Assembly: GCF_016862195.1 (NCBI RefSeq)
Contig: NZ_BOMM01000047.1
Location: 186,001 to 250,000, forward strand
Direction: 5' to 3'
Source of the DNA: Paractinoplanes ferrugineus
GTDB lineage: Bacteria > Actinomycetota > Actinomycetes > Mycobacteriales > Micromonosporaceae
DNA: 64,000 bases
Position numbers and translations under genes: made by a program. Positions 49,417-58,105 of this stretch are shown here, one piece after another (position 1 is the stretch's first letter; each line of letters opens with the position of its first letter). A model generated the notes under the pieces. The model did no database searches and was not told the DNA's origin. It saw only the letters and a program-made list of their open reading frames with translations.

Positions 49417-50811
49417 ATGATCATGAGGTATCTCTTCGTCGGACCGACCCTGCAGACGACCGACGTGCCCGGCGACGCGGATCTGGTGATCCGGCCGCCG
49501 GTCGCCGCGGGCGATCTGCTGGCCCTGCCCCTGCGGCCGGGAGACGTCGTCGGCATCATCGACGGTTACTTCCATCAGAACCAGGCGATACCGCACAAGG
49601 AAATCCTCGCGGTCCTGGACCGCGGGGTCCGGGTGCTCGGAGCGGCCAGTATCGGGGCTCTCCGAGCGGCGGAACTCCACTCGTTCGGGATGACGGGAAT
49701 CGGCGGCATCTTCGCCGACTACCGCGACGGGCGGCTGCGGGCGGACGACGAGGTGGCATTGCTGCACGGCCCCGCCGAGGACCACTTCCGGCCGCTGTCG
49801 GCCCCCCTGGTGAACATCCGCGCCGGCTTGGCGGTCGCCGTAAGGGCGGGGCTCTGCACTGCCGGGCAGGTCCGGGACATCGTCGGCGCGCTGGGGCGGA
49901 TACCCTACCGGGACCGTAACCACCGGCGGATCGACGCGTACGCCCGCGAGGCCGGACTGACTCCCCCGGCGGCCCGGCGGCTGGCCGATTTCTGCCGGGA
50001 CAATCCGGTCGACCGTAAGCGAGCCGACGGCCGGGAACTGGTCGTTCGGCTGACCGAGGAGCCGGCGCCACGGCCGGCCCGCCGACCGGTGCAGCGCACC
50101 GTCTATCTGCAACGGTGGGAGCTGACCGCCTCGGCCGCGGCGGATCTGTCCGCCATGCGGATGTGTCAGGTGCTGGCCGCTTCATATCCGCTCCGGCACC
50201 GGAACCTGACGCTGACCGGCCTGGTCGAGCAGTGCCGCCGGGACTGCGGGACGATCCGTGCCGCAACCGACGGGCCTGCCCGGGCGGCCGACGCGGTCCG
50301 GCACGGCGCACATCGCGGCTTCTACTCCCCCGGCCCGTTCACCGAGCCGTTCTCCGCCGGCCGGGAGGATCTGGACTTCCTGCTGTGCTGGACGACCGCG
50401 GCCGAGCGTGCCACGTGCGACACCGTCGAACTGCTGGCCCGGTTCCTGGTACGGGCCCTGCGCATCCGCCCCGGCATCGTCGACACCGAACGGATGCTGG
50501 CCGATTTCCGACGCGAACCCGCCCACGCCCGGATGCTCGGGCTCGGCACGCGCGTCCGGCAGATCAACGAGATGGGTCGCCGGCATCGGACGGATTTCGA
50601 CCCGGCCGACATCGCGACGGAGCAGATCACCGCCTGGCTGTGCGCGCGCTGGTCCACGACCCCGGACGAGCTGGAGCTGGCCGCCTTCGACCGCGGCTTC
50701 TCCTCGACGGAAGATCTGCTGAGCGCCGCGCGCCCGGTCTATCTCGCCGCCCGCTGCGACGCCGAGATCGACGGCCTGGTGATGACAGCCGTGGACGATG
50801 CGGTGCGGTAG
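49417..50811 (+). CDS. TfuA-like protein (YcaO partner)
   Basis: A 464-residue protein. The TfuA core is at residues about 1-120: YLFVGPTLQTTDVP, VVGIIDGYFHQNQAIPHKEILAVLDRGVRVLGAASIGALRAAEL, MTGIGGIFADYRDGRL, DEVALLH. A helical C-terminal extension of about 300 residues, longer than in many relatives, contains GHRGFYSPG-like and LCARWSTTPDELELAAFDRGF segments of unknown role. TfuA is thought to deliver sulfur or assist YcaO in thioamide formation. It closes the RiPP unit; nothing downstream overlaps it. Confidence 0.9.
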   Translation: MIMRYLFVGPTLQTTDVPGDADLVIRPPVAAGDLLALPLRPGDVVGIIDGYFHQNQAIPHKEILAVLDRGVRVLGAASIGALRAAELHSFGMTGIGGIFADYRDGRLRADDEVALLHGPAEDHFRPLSAPLVNIRAGLAVAVRAGLCTAGQVRDIVGALGRIPYRDRNHRRIDAYAREAGLTPPAARRLADFCRDNPVDRKRADGRELVVRLTEEPAPRPARRPVQRTVYLQRWELTASAAADLSAMRMCQVLAASYPLRHRNLTLTGLVEQCRRDCGTIRAATDGPARAADAVRHGAHRGFYSPGPFTEPFSAGREDLDFLLCWTTAAERATCDTVELLARFLVRALRIRPGIVDTERMLADFRREPAHARMLGLGTRVRQINEMGRRHRTDFDPADIATEQITAWLCARWSTTPDELELAAFDRGFSSTEDLLSAARPVYLAARCDAEIDGLVMTAVDDAVR

Positions 50812-50908
50812 GCGCCCCGGTGTCTCTCCGAGGACGCGCGAACGGGCGGCGGCCGAGCGGTCGTTCCCACGTCGACGGCCCCACGTCGTACGGTTCGGGG
50901 AGCAACCC

Positions 50909-51163
50909 ATGGACACGCCCGATGACACGACCCGCACCGGCACCCTTCAGGGAGCGCTTCGGTACCTCGTACTCGGCCTGTTCGCCTGTACCGCCGCGCT
51001 GATAGCGGTACTCGTCGGCGAGGCGGTGGTCAGCGCCGCCGGCTGGAACTCCGATCCGCACGGGTACGGAGTGATCTTCGCAATCCTGGGCGCGGCAGTC
51101 CTGACGCCGGTCGCACTCGCGCTGTGGCTGCTCTACCGATGGATGCGGCGACGCAGCAGCTGA
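50909..51163 (+). CDS. Small two-helix membrane protein
   Basis: An 84-residue protein starting at MDTPDDTTRTGT. It has two hydrophobic segments (about residues 18-44 and 55-77) and a basic RWMRRRSS end. No family is recognised. The region is 98 bases beyond the TfuA stop, so it may lie outside the cluster. Immunity or transport functions are sometimes encoded by such proteins next to RiPP clusters, but there is no direct evidence here. Confidence 0.6.
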   Translation: MDTPDDTTRTGTLQGALRYLVLGLFACTAALIAVLVGEAVVSAAGWNSDPHGYGVIFAILGAAVLTPVALALWLLYRWMRRRSS

Positions 51164-51515
51164 CGGCCGCAGGCCCCGCACCCGCCCGTTCCGCCATTGC
51201 CTACCCTGCTGGCGGCCGGTGGCCGAGACCCGACAACGGCCGTATCGACGCGCCAGGTCGCCGAACACGCTGAGAGCCCGGCCCCACGAAAAGATCGCTC
51301 ACGTCCTGGGCGGATCGGCGGAGAGGCGATTCGCGCCGCGGATGAGTGCCGCTCGCACCCGGCACATCGTGGCGATGGCGGCGTCGACGTCGTTCAGCGC
51401 GGCTGGGTCGATATCGGCCGGGCGGGCGGGCGGCGAGAGCGTTGTCGAGTGCCTGCGCTGCTTGGCCGGGATGCCTGGTAGATCGGTGTCCGGGTCGGGC
51501 AGGCCGCGCTGCTGG
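51164..51515. other. Intergenic stretch, possible minus-strand remnant
   Basis: No complete gene is supported. On the minus strand, a frame ending in TGA near 51300 reads PADIDPAALNDVDAAIATMC and then RVRAALIRGANRLSADPPRT, which looks protein-like, but no start codon was found before it meets the 3' end of the histidine kinase gene. It may be a gene remnant. The plus-strand open frame through this region is a shadow of the kinase gene. Confidence 0.3.
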
Positions 51516-53564
51516 TCAGCCGTAGTCGGCGTCGAGAGTTTCGCGGATCCGGTCGATCAGTTCCGCTTGGCTGAAAGGTTTGGTGATCAGCACGGTGTCG
51601 GCGTCGAGGACTCCTTTGCCGGTCGCGAACGGTTGCGCATAGCCGGACATGAACAACACTTTGACGTCGGGCCGGATCTGGTGGATCTGTTCGGCGAGTT
51701 CGGCGCCGTTCATGCGCGGCATCACCACGTCGGACAACACGAGGCTGACCGGCTGAGCCACGTCTTGGCAGATCTTGATCGCCTGGGGGCCGTCGGCGGC
51801 GGCGATCACCTGGTAGCCGTTGCGGCTCAGAATTCTCGCGGTGACTTCGCGCAGGGCTTCCTCGTCCTCGACCACCAGGATGGTCTCACCGGCGCGGGGC
51901 GGTTGCCGCGTTGTCGGCTCGGTGGCTGGGGTGTGGTGAGCCGGGTCGCCGGTTGCCGGCATCGCCTCGTCGGTGGCGGGCAGCGCGATGATGAACGCGG
52001 TTCCTGCTCCTGGGGTGGATTGAATCGTCGCGTATCCGCCGGCCTGGCTGATGATCCCGTATACCGTCGCGAGTCCCAGTCCGGTGCCTTGTCCGGCCGG
52101 TTTGGTGGTGAAGAACGGTTCGAACACTCGATCGAGCACGTCGGCGGGTATGCCGTGGCCGGTGTCGGCGATCCGGACTCGCGCGTACCGGCCGGCGGGC
52201 AAGGCGGGGAGGGTGCGGTCGGCGCCGTCGTGGGGAAGGTCCATGTTGCGGGTGTGCACGCTCAAGGTGCCGCCGCCGGGCATGGCGTCGCGGGCGTTGA
52301 CGGCGAGGTTGACCAGGATCTGCTCGATCTGGCCGGGGTCGGCCATGATCGGCCAGAGGTGGGGGTCGAGTTCGACGTGCAGGTCGATGTGTTCGCCGAT
52401 CGAGCGGCGCAGCAGTTGCTGCACGTCATCGATGACCTGGTTGAGGTCGAGCGGACGGGGGCGGACGACTTCGCGCCGGCCGAAGGCGAGCAACTGGTGG
52501 GTCAGCTCGGTGGCCCGTCCACCGGCGCGGAGCACCTGGTGCAGATCCCGGCAGGCTTGGCCCCGGTCGGGTGCGGACGGGGCGGCGGGGTCTTCGAGCA
52601 GGTCGAGGACCATGCGGGTGTAGTTGAGCATGACGGCGAGCAGGTTGTTGAAGTCGTGGGCGACCCCGCCGGCGAGTTGGCCGAGGCTTTCCAGTCGTTG
52701 CGCCTGGTGCAGTTGTTCTTCCAGGCGCCGGCGTTGTTCGGCGGCCGTGACCTGTTCGCGGTGGACGGCGAGTTGCCGCTGGGCGTCCTGTTCGGCGATC
52801 CGATCGGATACGTCGCGGACCGCGGCGGACACGATCATGTCGCCGCCGCAGGAGAGGGCGGACAGGGATATCTCGGCGGGGAACTCGGTGCCGTCCTTGC
52901 GGCGGGCGACCAGGGCCAGACCGGCGCCCATCGGCCGGGTGACCGGGAGGTCGGTGTAGCGGCGGCGTAGCTGTGGATGCCGGCTGCGGGATGCTTCGGG
53001 CACCAAAGTCTCGATCGCCTGGCCGACCAGTTCGGCGCGGTCGTAGCCGAAGAGCCGTTCGGCCTGTGAGTTGACCAGCAGGATCCGTCCGCTCTCGTCG
53101 ACGGCGACGATGGCATCCGGGGCGGCGTCCAGCAGGCCGCGGTACTTGTGTTCGATGCTGACCCGCTCGGTGACGTCGCGGACCGCTGCGACGACCAGCC
53201 CGGACTCGGGTAGCGCGGACAGGGATATCTCGGCCGGGAACTCGCTGCCGTCGTTGCGTAGCGCCGCCAGAGTCGTCCCGGCCGCACCCATCGGTCGAGG
53301 GACCGGGCGGCTGTCATAGCTGTCCCGACGGCGTGGGTGCGCTGCCCGGAATCGGTGCGGAACGAGCAGGTCGACGGGTTTGCCGACGAGTTCGGTGCGC
53401 GGGTATCCGAAGATCCGCTCGGTCGCGGCGTTCGCGGCCACGATCAACCCGGCTCGGTCGACGGCCAGGACCGCGTCCGGCGCGGCTTCCCAGAGCCGGA
53501 TCAGGACCTCGTCCGGCGCCGTGGTGGTCGCGGGCGCGCCGTCGGCCGCAGATGATGCTGACAC
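51516..53564 (-). CDS. PAS-PAS hybrid histidine kinase with C-terminal receiver
   Basis: A 682-residue soluble sensor. Two PAS domains (residues about 20-130 and 140-250) are nearly repeats of each other (NDGSEFPAEISLSALPES and KDGTEFPAEISLSALSCG). A HisKA domain follows with the phospho-accepting His in GGVAHDFNNLLAVMLNYTRM. The HATPase part has NAVNARDAMPGGG-like N-box (VNLAVNARDAMPGGGTLSV) and GTGLGLATVYGI. A receiver has VVEDEEALREV, LVLSDVVMPRMNGAELA and a KPFS Lys. No membrane segment is seen, so it senses a cytosolic signal. It is not obviously linked to the biosynthetic island. Confidence 0.93.
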   Translation of the reverse strand: MSASSAADGAPATTTAPDEVLIRLWEAAPDAVLAVDRAGLIVAANAATERIFGYPRTELVGKPVDLLVPHRFRAAHPRRRDSYDSRPVPRPMGAAGTTLAALRNDGSEFPAEISLSALPESGLVVAAVRDVTERVSIEHKYRGLLDAAPDAIVAVDESGRILLVNSQAERLFGYDRAELVGQAIETLVPEASRSRHPQLRRRYTDLPVTRPMGAGLALVARRKDGTEFPAEISLSALSCGGDMIVSAAVRDVSDRIAEQDAQRQLAVHREQVTAAEQRRRLEEQLHQAQRLESLGQLAGGVAHDFNNLLAVMLNYTRMVLDLLEDPAAPSAPDRGQACRDLHQVLRAGGRATELTHQLLAFGRREVVRPRPLDLNQVIDDVQQLLRRSIGEHIDLHVELDPHLWPIMADPGQIEQILVNLAVNARDAMPGGGTLSVHTRNMDLPHDGADRTLPALPAGRYARVRIADTGHGIPADVLDRVFEPFFTTKPAGQGTGLGLATVYGIISQAGGYATIQSTPGAGTAFIIALPATDEAMPATGDPAHHTPATEPTTRQPPRAGETILVVEDEEALREVTARILSRNGYQVIAAADGPQAIKICQDVAQPVSLVLSDVVMPRMNGAELAEQIHQIRPDVKVLFMSGYAQPFATGKGVLDADTVLITKPFSQAELIDRIRETLDADYG

Positions 53565-54000
53565 AACGCCGAGCCTACGACCACCGGCTGCGCCAAAAGC
53601 CCGATTACCGCAGGTGACGGCCCACAGTAAACGGTCTGACCATGCCGAAACAGGCGCCGGCCGGCGACGCCGGCAGCCGCGAGATCCACCGTTACCGCGC
53701 CCGGGTGGGCGCTACCGGCACGGCGAATTGCTGCCCGCACGTTCGGCGACTGCAATGGGACCCGAACCGGCGAACATCCACCGTGGAGGAACACGGCCAC
53801 AAGCCAGACCCCGCACCACCCACGCCGTCGCCCGGCAAGCGGGGAGTCGACCGCGTTGAGGTTCTTGTCCGCCGGTTGCCGGCCCCCGATACGTACCTCT
53901 ACCCCCACCCGCACGGAACCCCGGTCGGAGCGTCCGCATCTCCACCGGGCGCTCGATCTGGTCGAGCACACCAGCCCGCCCCTGGCCGGCGAGCTCCGCG
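53565..54000. other. Intergenic stretch, no gene recognised
   Basis: About 436 bases lie between the histidine kinase start and the epoxide hydrolase stop. Both strands have long open frames rich in Arg and Pro of the kind expected from high-GC non-coding DNA; no family-like sequence or ribosome binding site was found. Confidence 0.5.
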
Positions 54001-55170
54001 TCAAGCTCGACGAGAAGCGGCCCGGAAGGTCGTCCGGATCTGGTCGGTGAGGACGGCGGGCTGCTCGAGGGCGGCGAAGTGACCGCCGTGTTCGAGCTGG
54101 GCGTAGTGCAGCACCGTTTCGTAGCGCCGTTCGATCCAGCGCCGGGAGGCCTGGACGGCTTCGCCGGGGAAGATGCTGAACCCGGCGGGAACCGGATTGC
54201 GGCCGCCGGTGCCGGTGTTCATGGCGTTGCTCTGCCGGTCCTCCCAGTACAGCCGGGCGGCGGAGGCACCGGCGTTGGGCAGCCAGTAGAGCATGATGTC
54301 GTCGAGGATCTGGTCGCGATCGACGACCTTCTCGGGATCGCCGTCGTTGTCGGTGACGTCCTGCAACAGCGTGTAGATCCAGGCGGCGAGTCCGGCCGGG
54401 GAGTCCGCGAGGGAATATCCGATGGTCTGCGGCCGGGTCGCCTGTTCCCGGGCGTACCCGTCGAGCTCCGTCCGGTAGCGCTGAGCGCGCCCCATCATCT
54501 GTTGTTCCTCGCTGGTGGCTTCGCTCATCTCCTGGGCGGTGGGGAACACGAGCGGCAGGTTGAAATGCACTCCCCGGCTGCGCTCGGGTGCCTTGCGGGT
54601 GATCTGTTCGACGACGGCCGCGCCCCAGTCGCCGCCCTGGGCGAACCAGCTGTCGTACCCCAGACGCCGCATCAGGGTGATCCAGGCGTCCGCCGTCCGG
54701 GCGACGTTCCAGCCGGTGGTGGTGGGTTTGCCGGAGAAACCGAAGCCGGGCATCGAGGGAATGACCACGTGGAAGGCGTCCTCGGCGGTCCCGCCGTGCC
54801 CGACCGGGTCGGTCAGCGGTCCGATCAGCCGGCGGAATTCCAGGATCGAGCCGGGCCATCCGTGGCACAGCAGCAGCGGTACCGCGCCCGGCTCCGCCGA
54901 GCGGACGTGCAGGAAGTGGATGTCGAGGCCGTCGAGGACGGTGCTGGACGATCCGAGGCTGTTGAGGTCGCGCTCGGTGCGTCGCCAGTCGTAGCCGGTG
55001 GCCCAGTAGTCGCAGAGCGCTCGGATGCGGTCCAACTGCGGCCCTTGACCGGCGTCCGGCACGGTTTCGCGGTCCGGCCACCGGGTGGCTTCGAGTCGGC
55101 GGCGCAGGTCCCGCAGCTCAGCGTCGGATACCCCGATCGGGTACGGCTTGATGAGGTCGTCGGTCGTCAT
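54001..55170 (-). CDS. Epoxide hydrolase (alpha/beta hydrolase, EHN domain)
   Basis: A 389-residue enzyme with the N-terminal epoxide-hydrolase domain (YPIGVSDAELRDLRRRLEATRWPDRE, LNSLGSSSTVLDGLDIHFLHVRS) and an alpha/beta hydrolase core. Visible are the oxyanion HGWPGS, the nucleophile Asp in GGDWGAAVVEQ, and the late GGHFAALEQPAVL with the catalytic His. Two family Tyr positions were not checked. It converts epoxides to diols, usually for detoxification. The divergent TetR gene and the perfect operator between them indicate substrate-induced control. Confidence 0.92.
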   Translation of the reverse strand: MTTDDLIKPYPIGVSDAELRDLRRRLEATRWPDRETVPDAGQGPQLDRIRALCDYWATGYDWRRTERDLNSLGSSSTVLDGLDIHFLHVRSAEPGAVPLLLCHGWPGSILEFRRLIGPLTDPVGHGGTAEDAFHVVIPSMPGFGFSGKPTTTGWNVARTADAWITLMRRLGYDSWFAQGGDWGAAVVEQITRKAPERSRGVHFNLPLVFPTAQEMSEATSEEQQMMGRAQRYRTELDGYAREQATRPQTIGYSLADSPAGLAAWIYTLLQDVTDNDGDPEKVVDRDQILDDIMLYWLPNAGASAARLYWEDRQSNAMNTGTGGRNPVPAGFSIFPGEAVQASRRWIERRYETVLHYAQLEHGGHFAALEQPAVLTDQIRTTFRAASRRA

Positions 55171-55191
55171 GGCGGCCACTATAGGCCAGAA

Positions 55192-55227
55192 GTGGAAGAG
55201 AAATTCAACTTGGAATTTCTCTTCCAC
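55192..55227. promoter_or_regulatory. Perfect 15-bp-arm operator between epoxide hydrolase and tetR
   Basis: Arms GTGGAAGAGAAATTC (55192-55206) and GAATTTCTCTTCCAC (55213-55227) are exact inverted repeats with a 6-base spacer. The site ends directly at the ATG of the TetR gene (55228) and lies 21 bases from the hydrolase start, so it must control both. The AT-rich arms are unlike the surrounding sequence. Confidence 0.85.
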
Positions 55228-55866
55228 ATGGCTAGAGTCACCGGCGTGACCTTGCCCCTGCGCCGCGACGCCGAGCGGAACCGCCAGCTCCTGCTGCGAA
55301 CGGCGGACGAGCTGATGGCCACCAGGGGTCTCGACGTGCCGTACGAGGACATCGCCCGAGCCGCCGGCACCGGGATGGGCACCGTTTACCGCCGGTTCCC
55401 GAACCGGCAGGACCTGCTCGACGCGCTGTTCAGCGAGCACATCGACACGGTGATCGGTCTCGTCGAGCAGGCCGCCCGCGACGACGACGCGTGGGCCGGG
55501 CTCACCCGGTTCCTCGAGCGGCAACTCGAGATCGAAGCGAGGAGCCGAGGGCTGGGGGAACTGCTCCGCGGCCAGAACCAGGCCACCGCGGTGGTCAAGC
55601 GGGCGCACGAACGCATGACCCCGGTGGTGGCGGAGCTCATCAACCGGGCCGTACGCGCGGGTCAGTTACCGGCCGGCACGACCCCCGCCGATTTCGCCAC
55701 GGTGCACGTCATGGTCGGCAGCGTCATGGACGCGTCCCGCGCCTTCGCCCCGGAGCTGTGGCGACGCGCTCTCACGATCGCGCTGGCCGGCCTGCGCCAC
55801 GCCGAACTACCCGGCGACCCGCCGGACGAGACCATCATCGGCCGCCTCTACAACAACCAGGATTGA
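55228..55866 (+). CDS. TetR/AcrR family transcriptional repressor
   Basis: A 212-residue repressor starting at MARVTGVTLPLRRDAERNR. The HTH is at residues about 15-60 (LLLRTADELMATRGLDVPYEDIARAAGTGMGTVYRRFPNRQDLLDALF), followed by a helical ligand-binding domain (TetR_C, SBD type with LLRGQNQATAVVKRAHERM). It is divergent from the epoxide hydrolase and surely binds the large inverted repeat at 55192-55227. The PPOX gene follows after 14 bases and may be co-transcribed. The longer frame upstream crosses the operator and is not a real start. Confidence 0.92.
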   Translation: MARVTGVTLPLRRDAERNRQLLLRTADELMATRGLDVPYEDIARAAGTGMGTVYRRFPNRQDLLDALFSEHIDTVIGLVEQAARDDDAWAGLTRFLERQLEIEARSRGLGELLRGQNQATAVVKRAHERMTPVVAELINRAVRAGQLPAGTTPADFATVHVMVGSVMDASRAFAPELWRRALTIALAGLRHAELPGDPPDETIIGRLYNNQD

Positions 55867-55880
55867 AGGTTCCGCTCCTC

Positions 55881-56276
55881 ATGACGCTGCCCGACGACCT
55901 ACTCGAAGTTCTGCGCGGCAAGGCGATCTGCTTCGTCACCACGCTCATGCCCGACGGATCGCCGCAGATCTCCCAGACCTGGGCCGGCACGGACGGCGAG
56001 CACGTGCTCATCAACACGGTGGACACCCACCAGAAGACCCGCAACATCAAACGCGACCCCCGGATCGCCATCGGCATCGCCGACCCGGCCCGGCCGTTGC
56101 GGTCCTGGGCGCTGCGCGGCACCGTCGTGGAGGCCACCACCGTAGGGGCCCGGGAGAGCATCGACGAGCTGTCCCAGAAGTACATCGGCCGCCCGTACCC
56201 CGGCTTTGGCAACGGGACCGGCGAGCAGCAACGCGTCCTGCTCACCGTCAAGGTCGAAAAGCTGCACACGCCGTAG
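55881..56276 (+). CDS. PPOX-class F420/FMN-dependent oxidoreductase
   Basis: A 131-residue split-beta-barrel protein: KAICFVTTLMPDGSPQISQTWAGTDGEHVLINTVDTHQKTRNIKRDPRIAIGIAD. This matches the small actinobacterial F420-binding or FMN-binding PPOX family (Rv1155-like). Members reduce or oxidise diverse small molecules with bound flavin-type cofactors. It is probably co-transcribed with the TetR gene. The downstream GC-rich hairpin at 56280-56302 may end the transcript. Confidence 0.9.
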   Translation: MTLPDDLLEVLRGKAICFVTTLMPDGSPQISQTWAGTDGEHVLINTVDTHQKTRNIKRDPRIAIGIADPARPLRSWALRGTVVEATTVGARESIDELSQKYIGRPYPGFGNGTGEQQRVLLTVKVEKLHTP

Positions 56277-56407
56277 GCGGGCGCCCCGGTCCCGGGGGCC
56301 CGGAAAAGGTCGGACCCCTCCGTTCCTTCAAGTATCAGCGATCCGCGTCGATCTTGGGTTCGCGGACGCCGGCACGGCGCCAACGTTGATGGCTCGAAGG
56401 GCGGTTG

Positions 56408-58027
56408 GTGTTGTCGAACCTGCGCAAAGTCAAGATCGCGGCGCGTCTCGTGGGCAGCATGACTCTCCTTCTCAGTCTGATCGTCGCCATGATCAGCGTG
56501 GGTCTTGCCGCCATGTCGGGGCAGCGCGACGCGACCCGGACGGTCCAGGACTATCGGATCGCGACGCGGCTGGCGATGCAGGTCAAGTTCCGGTCCGCCG
56601 ATTTCAACGGCTGGCAGACCGCCTACGCCTACGACGTGTCCCGGCAGGTGCCGGGTGCGACGTCGGACAAGGCGCCGAGCCGCGCCGCCTTCCTCGCTTC
56701 CGCCCAGGCTTTCCGGGTCGAGCTGACCGAGTTGCGCCAGGCCCGCTTGACGCCGGCCGAGGAGGCCACCGTCGCCGAGGCGCTGAACATGTTCAGCCAG
56801 TTCATGACCCTCGACGAGAAGATCATCGCGGACTTCCGCAGTGGCGATCCGAGCCGCGCCGCCAACGGCGAGAAGCTCGTCGCGGTCGACGAGATCGCCA
56901 TCTTCAACAAGGTCGCCGCCGCCGTGGACAGCCTGGTCGCCTCGATCGACGAGGAGGCGGTCGCGGCCGTCTCCGCGTCGGACGACGCCTCCCGGCGAGC
57001 GTCCGTGCTGATGATCGCGGCCGGCACCGGTGTGGTGGCGATCGGCGCCGTCCTGGCCCTCCTGCTGATCCGTTCCATCACCCGGCCCCTGCGCGACCTG
57101 AACCACCGGCTGGCCGAGATCGCCGACGGCGACGGCGACCTGACCCAGCGCGTCCTGGACAGCGGTCGTGACGAGATCACCCAAGCGGCACACAGCTTCA
57201 ACCGGTTCGCCGACCGGATGCAGACGTTGGTCGCCAAGGTGGCCGGCGAAGCGACCCGCGTCGCCCGGGCGGCCGACGAACTGAGCACGATCAGCACGCA
57301 GCTGTCCGGCGGGGCCGCGGACACCAGCGGTAAAGCCGGCGTGGTCAGCGCGGGCGCCGAAGAGGTCTCGGCCATCGTTGCCACCATGGCCGCGTCCGCG
57401 GAGGAGATGAGCGCATCCATCGCCGAGATCTCGCGCAGTGCGGCGCAAGCCACCCTCATCGCCGGGAACGGGGTTCGCGCCGCCGCCGACGCCGACCGGA
57501 CCGTGACCCAGCTGGGTGCCTCCTCGACGGAGATCGAATCGATCGTCAAGCTGATCACGGCCATCGCCCAGCAGACCAATCTGCTGGCCTTGAACGCCAC
57601 CATCGAGGCCGCCCGGGCCGGCGAGAGCGGCAAAGGCTTCGCCGTGGTCGCGGGCGAGGTCAAGGACCTCGCCCAGCAGACTGCCGCGGCGACGGAGCAC
57701 ATCGCCGCGCAGGTCGACACCATTCGCCGGGGCAGCGACGCCGCCGTGACCGCGATCGGGCAGATCTCCCAGATCGTCGAGGACATCAACGTCACTCAGA
57801 CGACGATCGCCGCGGCGATCGAGGAGCAGACCGCGACCACGTCCGAGATGAGCCGCAACGTCGGGGAAACCGCCGCGGGTGCCGGTGAGATCGCCGCCAG
57901 CATCAGCGCCGTCGCGCGAACCGCGCAGGAAACCACCGCCAATGCGACCCGCACCGAGAACACCGCCCAGGAGCTGACCCGCGCGTCACGCGACCTCCAG
58001 GATCTGGTCGCCGGCTTCCGCTTCTAG
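56408..58027 (+). CDS. Methyl-accepting chemotaxis protein
   Basis: A 539-residue receptor from the GTG at 56408. A membrane helix lies near residues 12-38 and a second near 195-220 (VLMIAAGTGVVAIGAVLALLLI), enclosing a helical ligand-binding domain of about 155 residues. A HAMP domain follows (SITRPLRDLNHRLAEIADGDGDLTQRV), then the signalling coiled coil with the hairpin tip ITAIAQQTNLLALNATIEAARAGESGKGFAVVAGEVKDLAQQT. It relays ligand binding to CheA/CheW. Such receptors are frequent in actinomycetes with motile spores (Actinoplanes), supporting that assignment for the organism. Confidence 0.93.
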   Translation: MLSNLRKVKIAARLVGSMTLLLSLIVAMISVGLAAMSGQRDATRTVQDYRIATRLAMQVKFRSADFNGWQTAYAYDVSRQVPGATSDKAPSRAAFLASAQAFRVELTELRQARLTPAEEATVAEALNMFSQFMTLDEKIIADFRSGDPSRAANGEKLVAVDEIAIFNKVAAAVDSLVASIDEEAVAAVSASDDASRRASVLMIAAGTGVVAIGAVLALLLIRSITRPLRDLNHRLAEIADGDGDLTQRVLDSGRDEITQAAHSFNRFADRMQTLVAKVAGEATRVARAADELSTISTQLSGGAADTSGKAGVVSAGAEEVSAIVATMAASAEEMSASIAEISRSAAQATLIAGNGVRAAADADRTVTQLGASSTEIESIVKLITAIAQQTNLLALNATIEAARAGESGKGFAVVAGEVKDLAQQTAAATEHIAAQVDTIRRGSDAAVTAIGQISQIVEDINVTQTTIAAAIEEQTATTSEMSRNVGETAAGAGEIAASISAVARTAQETTANATRTENTAQELTRASRDLQDLVAGFRF

Positions 58028-58105
58028 CGGGAGATCGTCCGGCGGCCGTGGTCCGGGCGCAGACCGGCCGCCAAGGGGGTGGCTTGCCGTGGTTAACGTA
58101 TCGGT

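Noticed and set aside
51219..52970. 583-codon open frame on the plus strand
   Set aside because: It lies opposite the PAS histidine kinase gene, whose domains are unmistakable. Its composition (Gly/Val/Asp/Arg-rich, no domains) is that of an antisense shadow.
56280..56302. GC-rich inverted repeat after the PPOX gene as a terminator
   Set aside because: A stem can be drawn (GGGC...GCCC with CCGG pairs), but it is imperfect and lacks any T-run; it is mentioned only under the PPOX gene.
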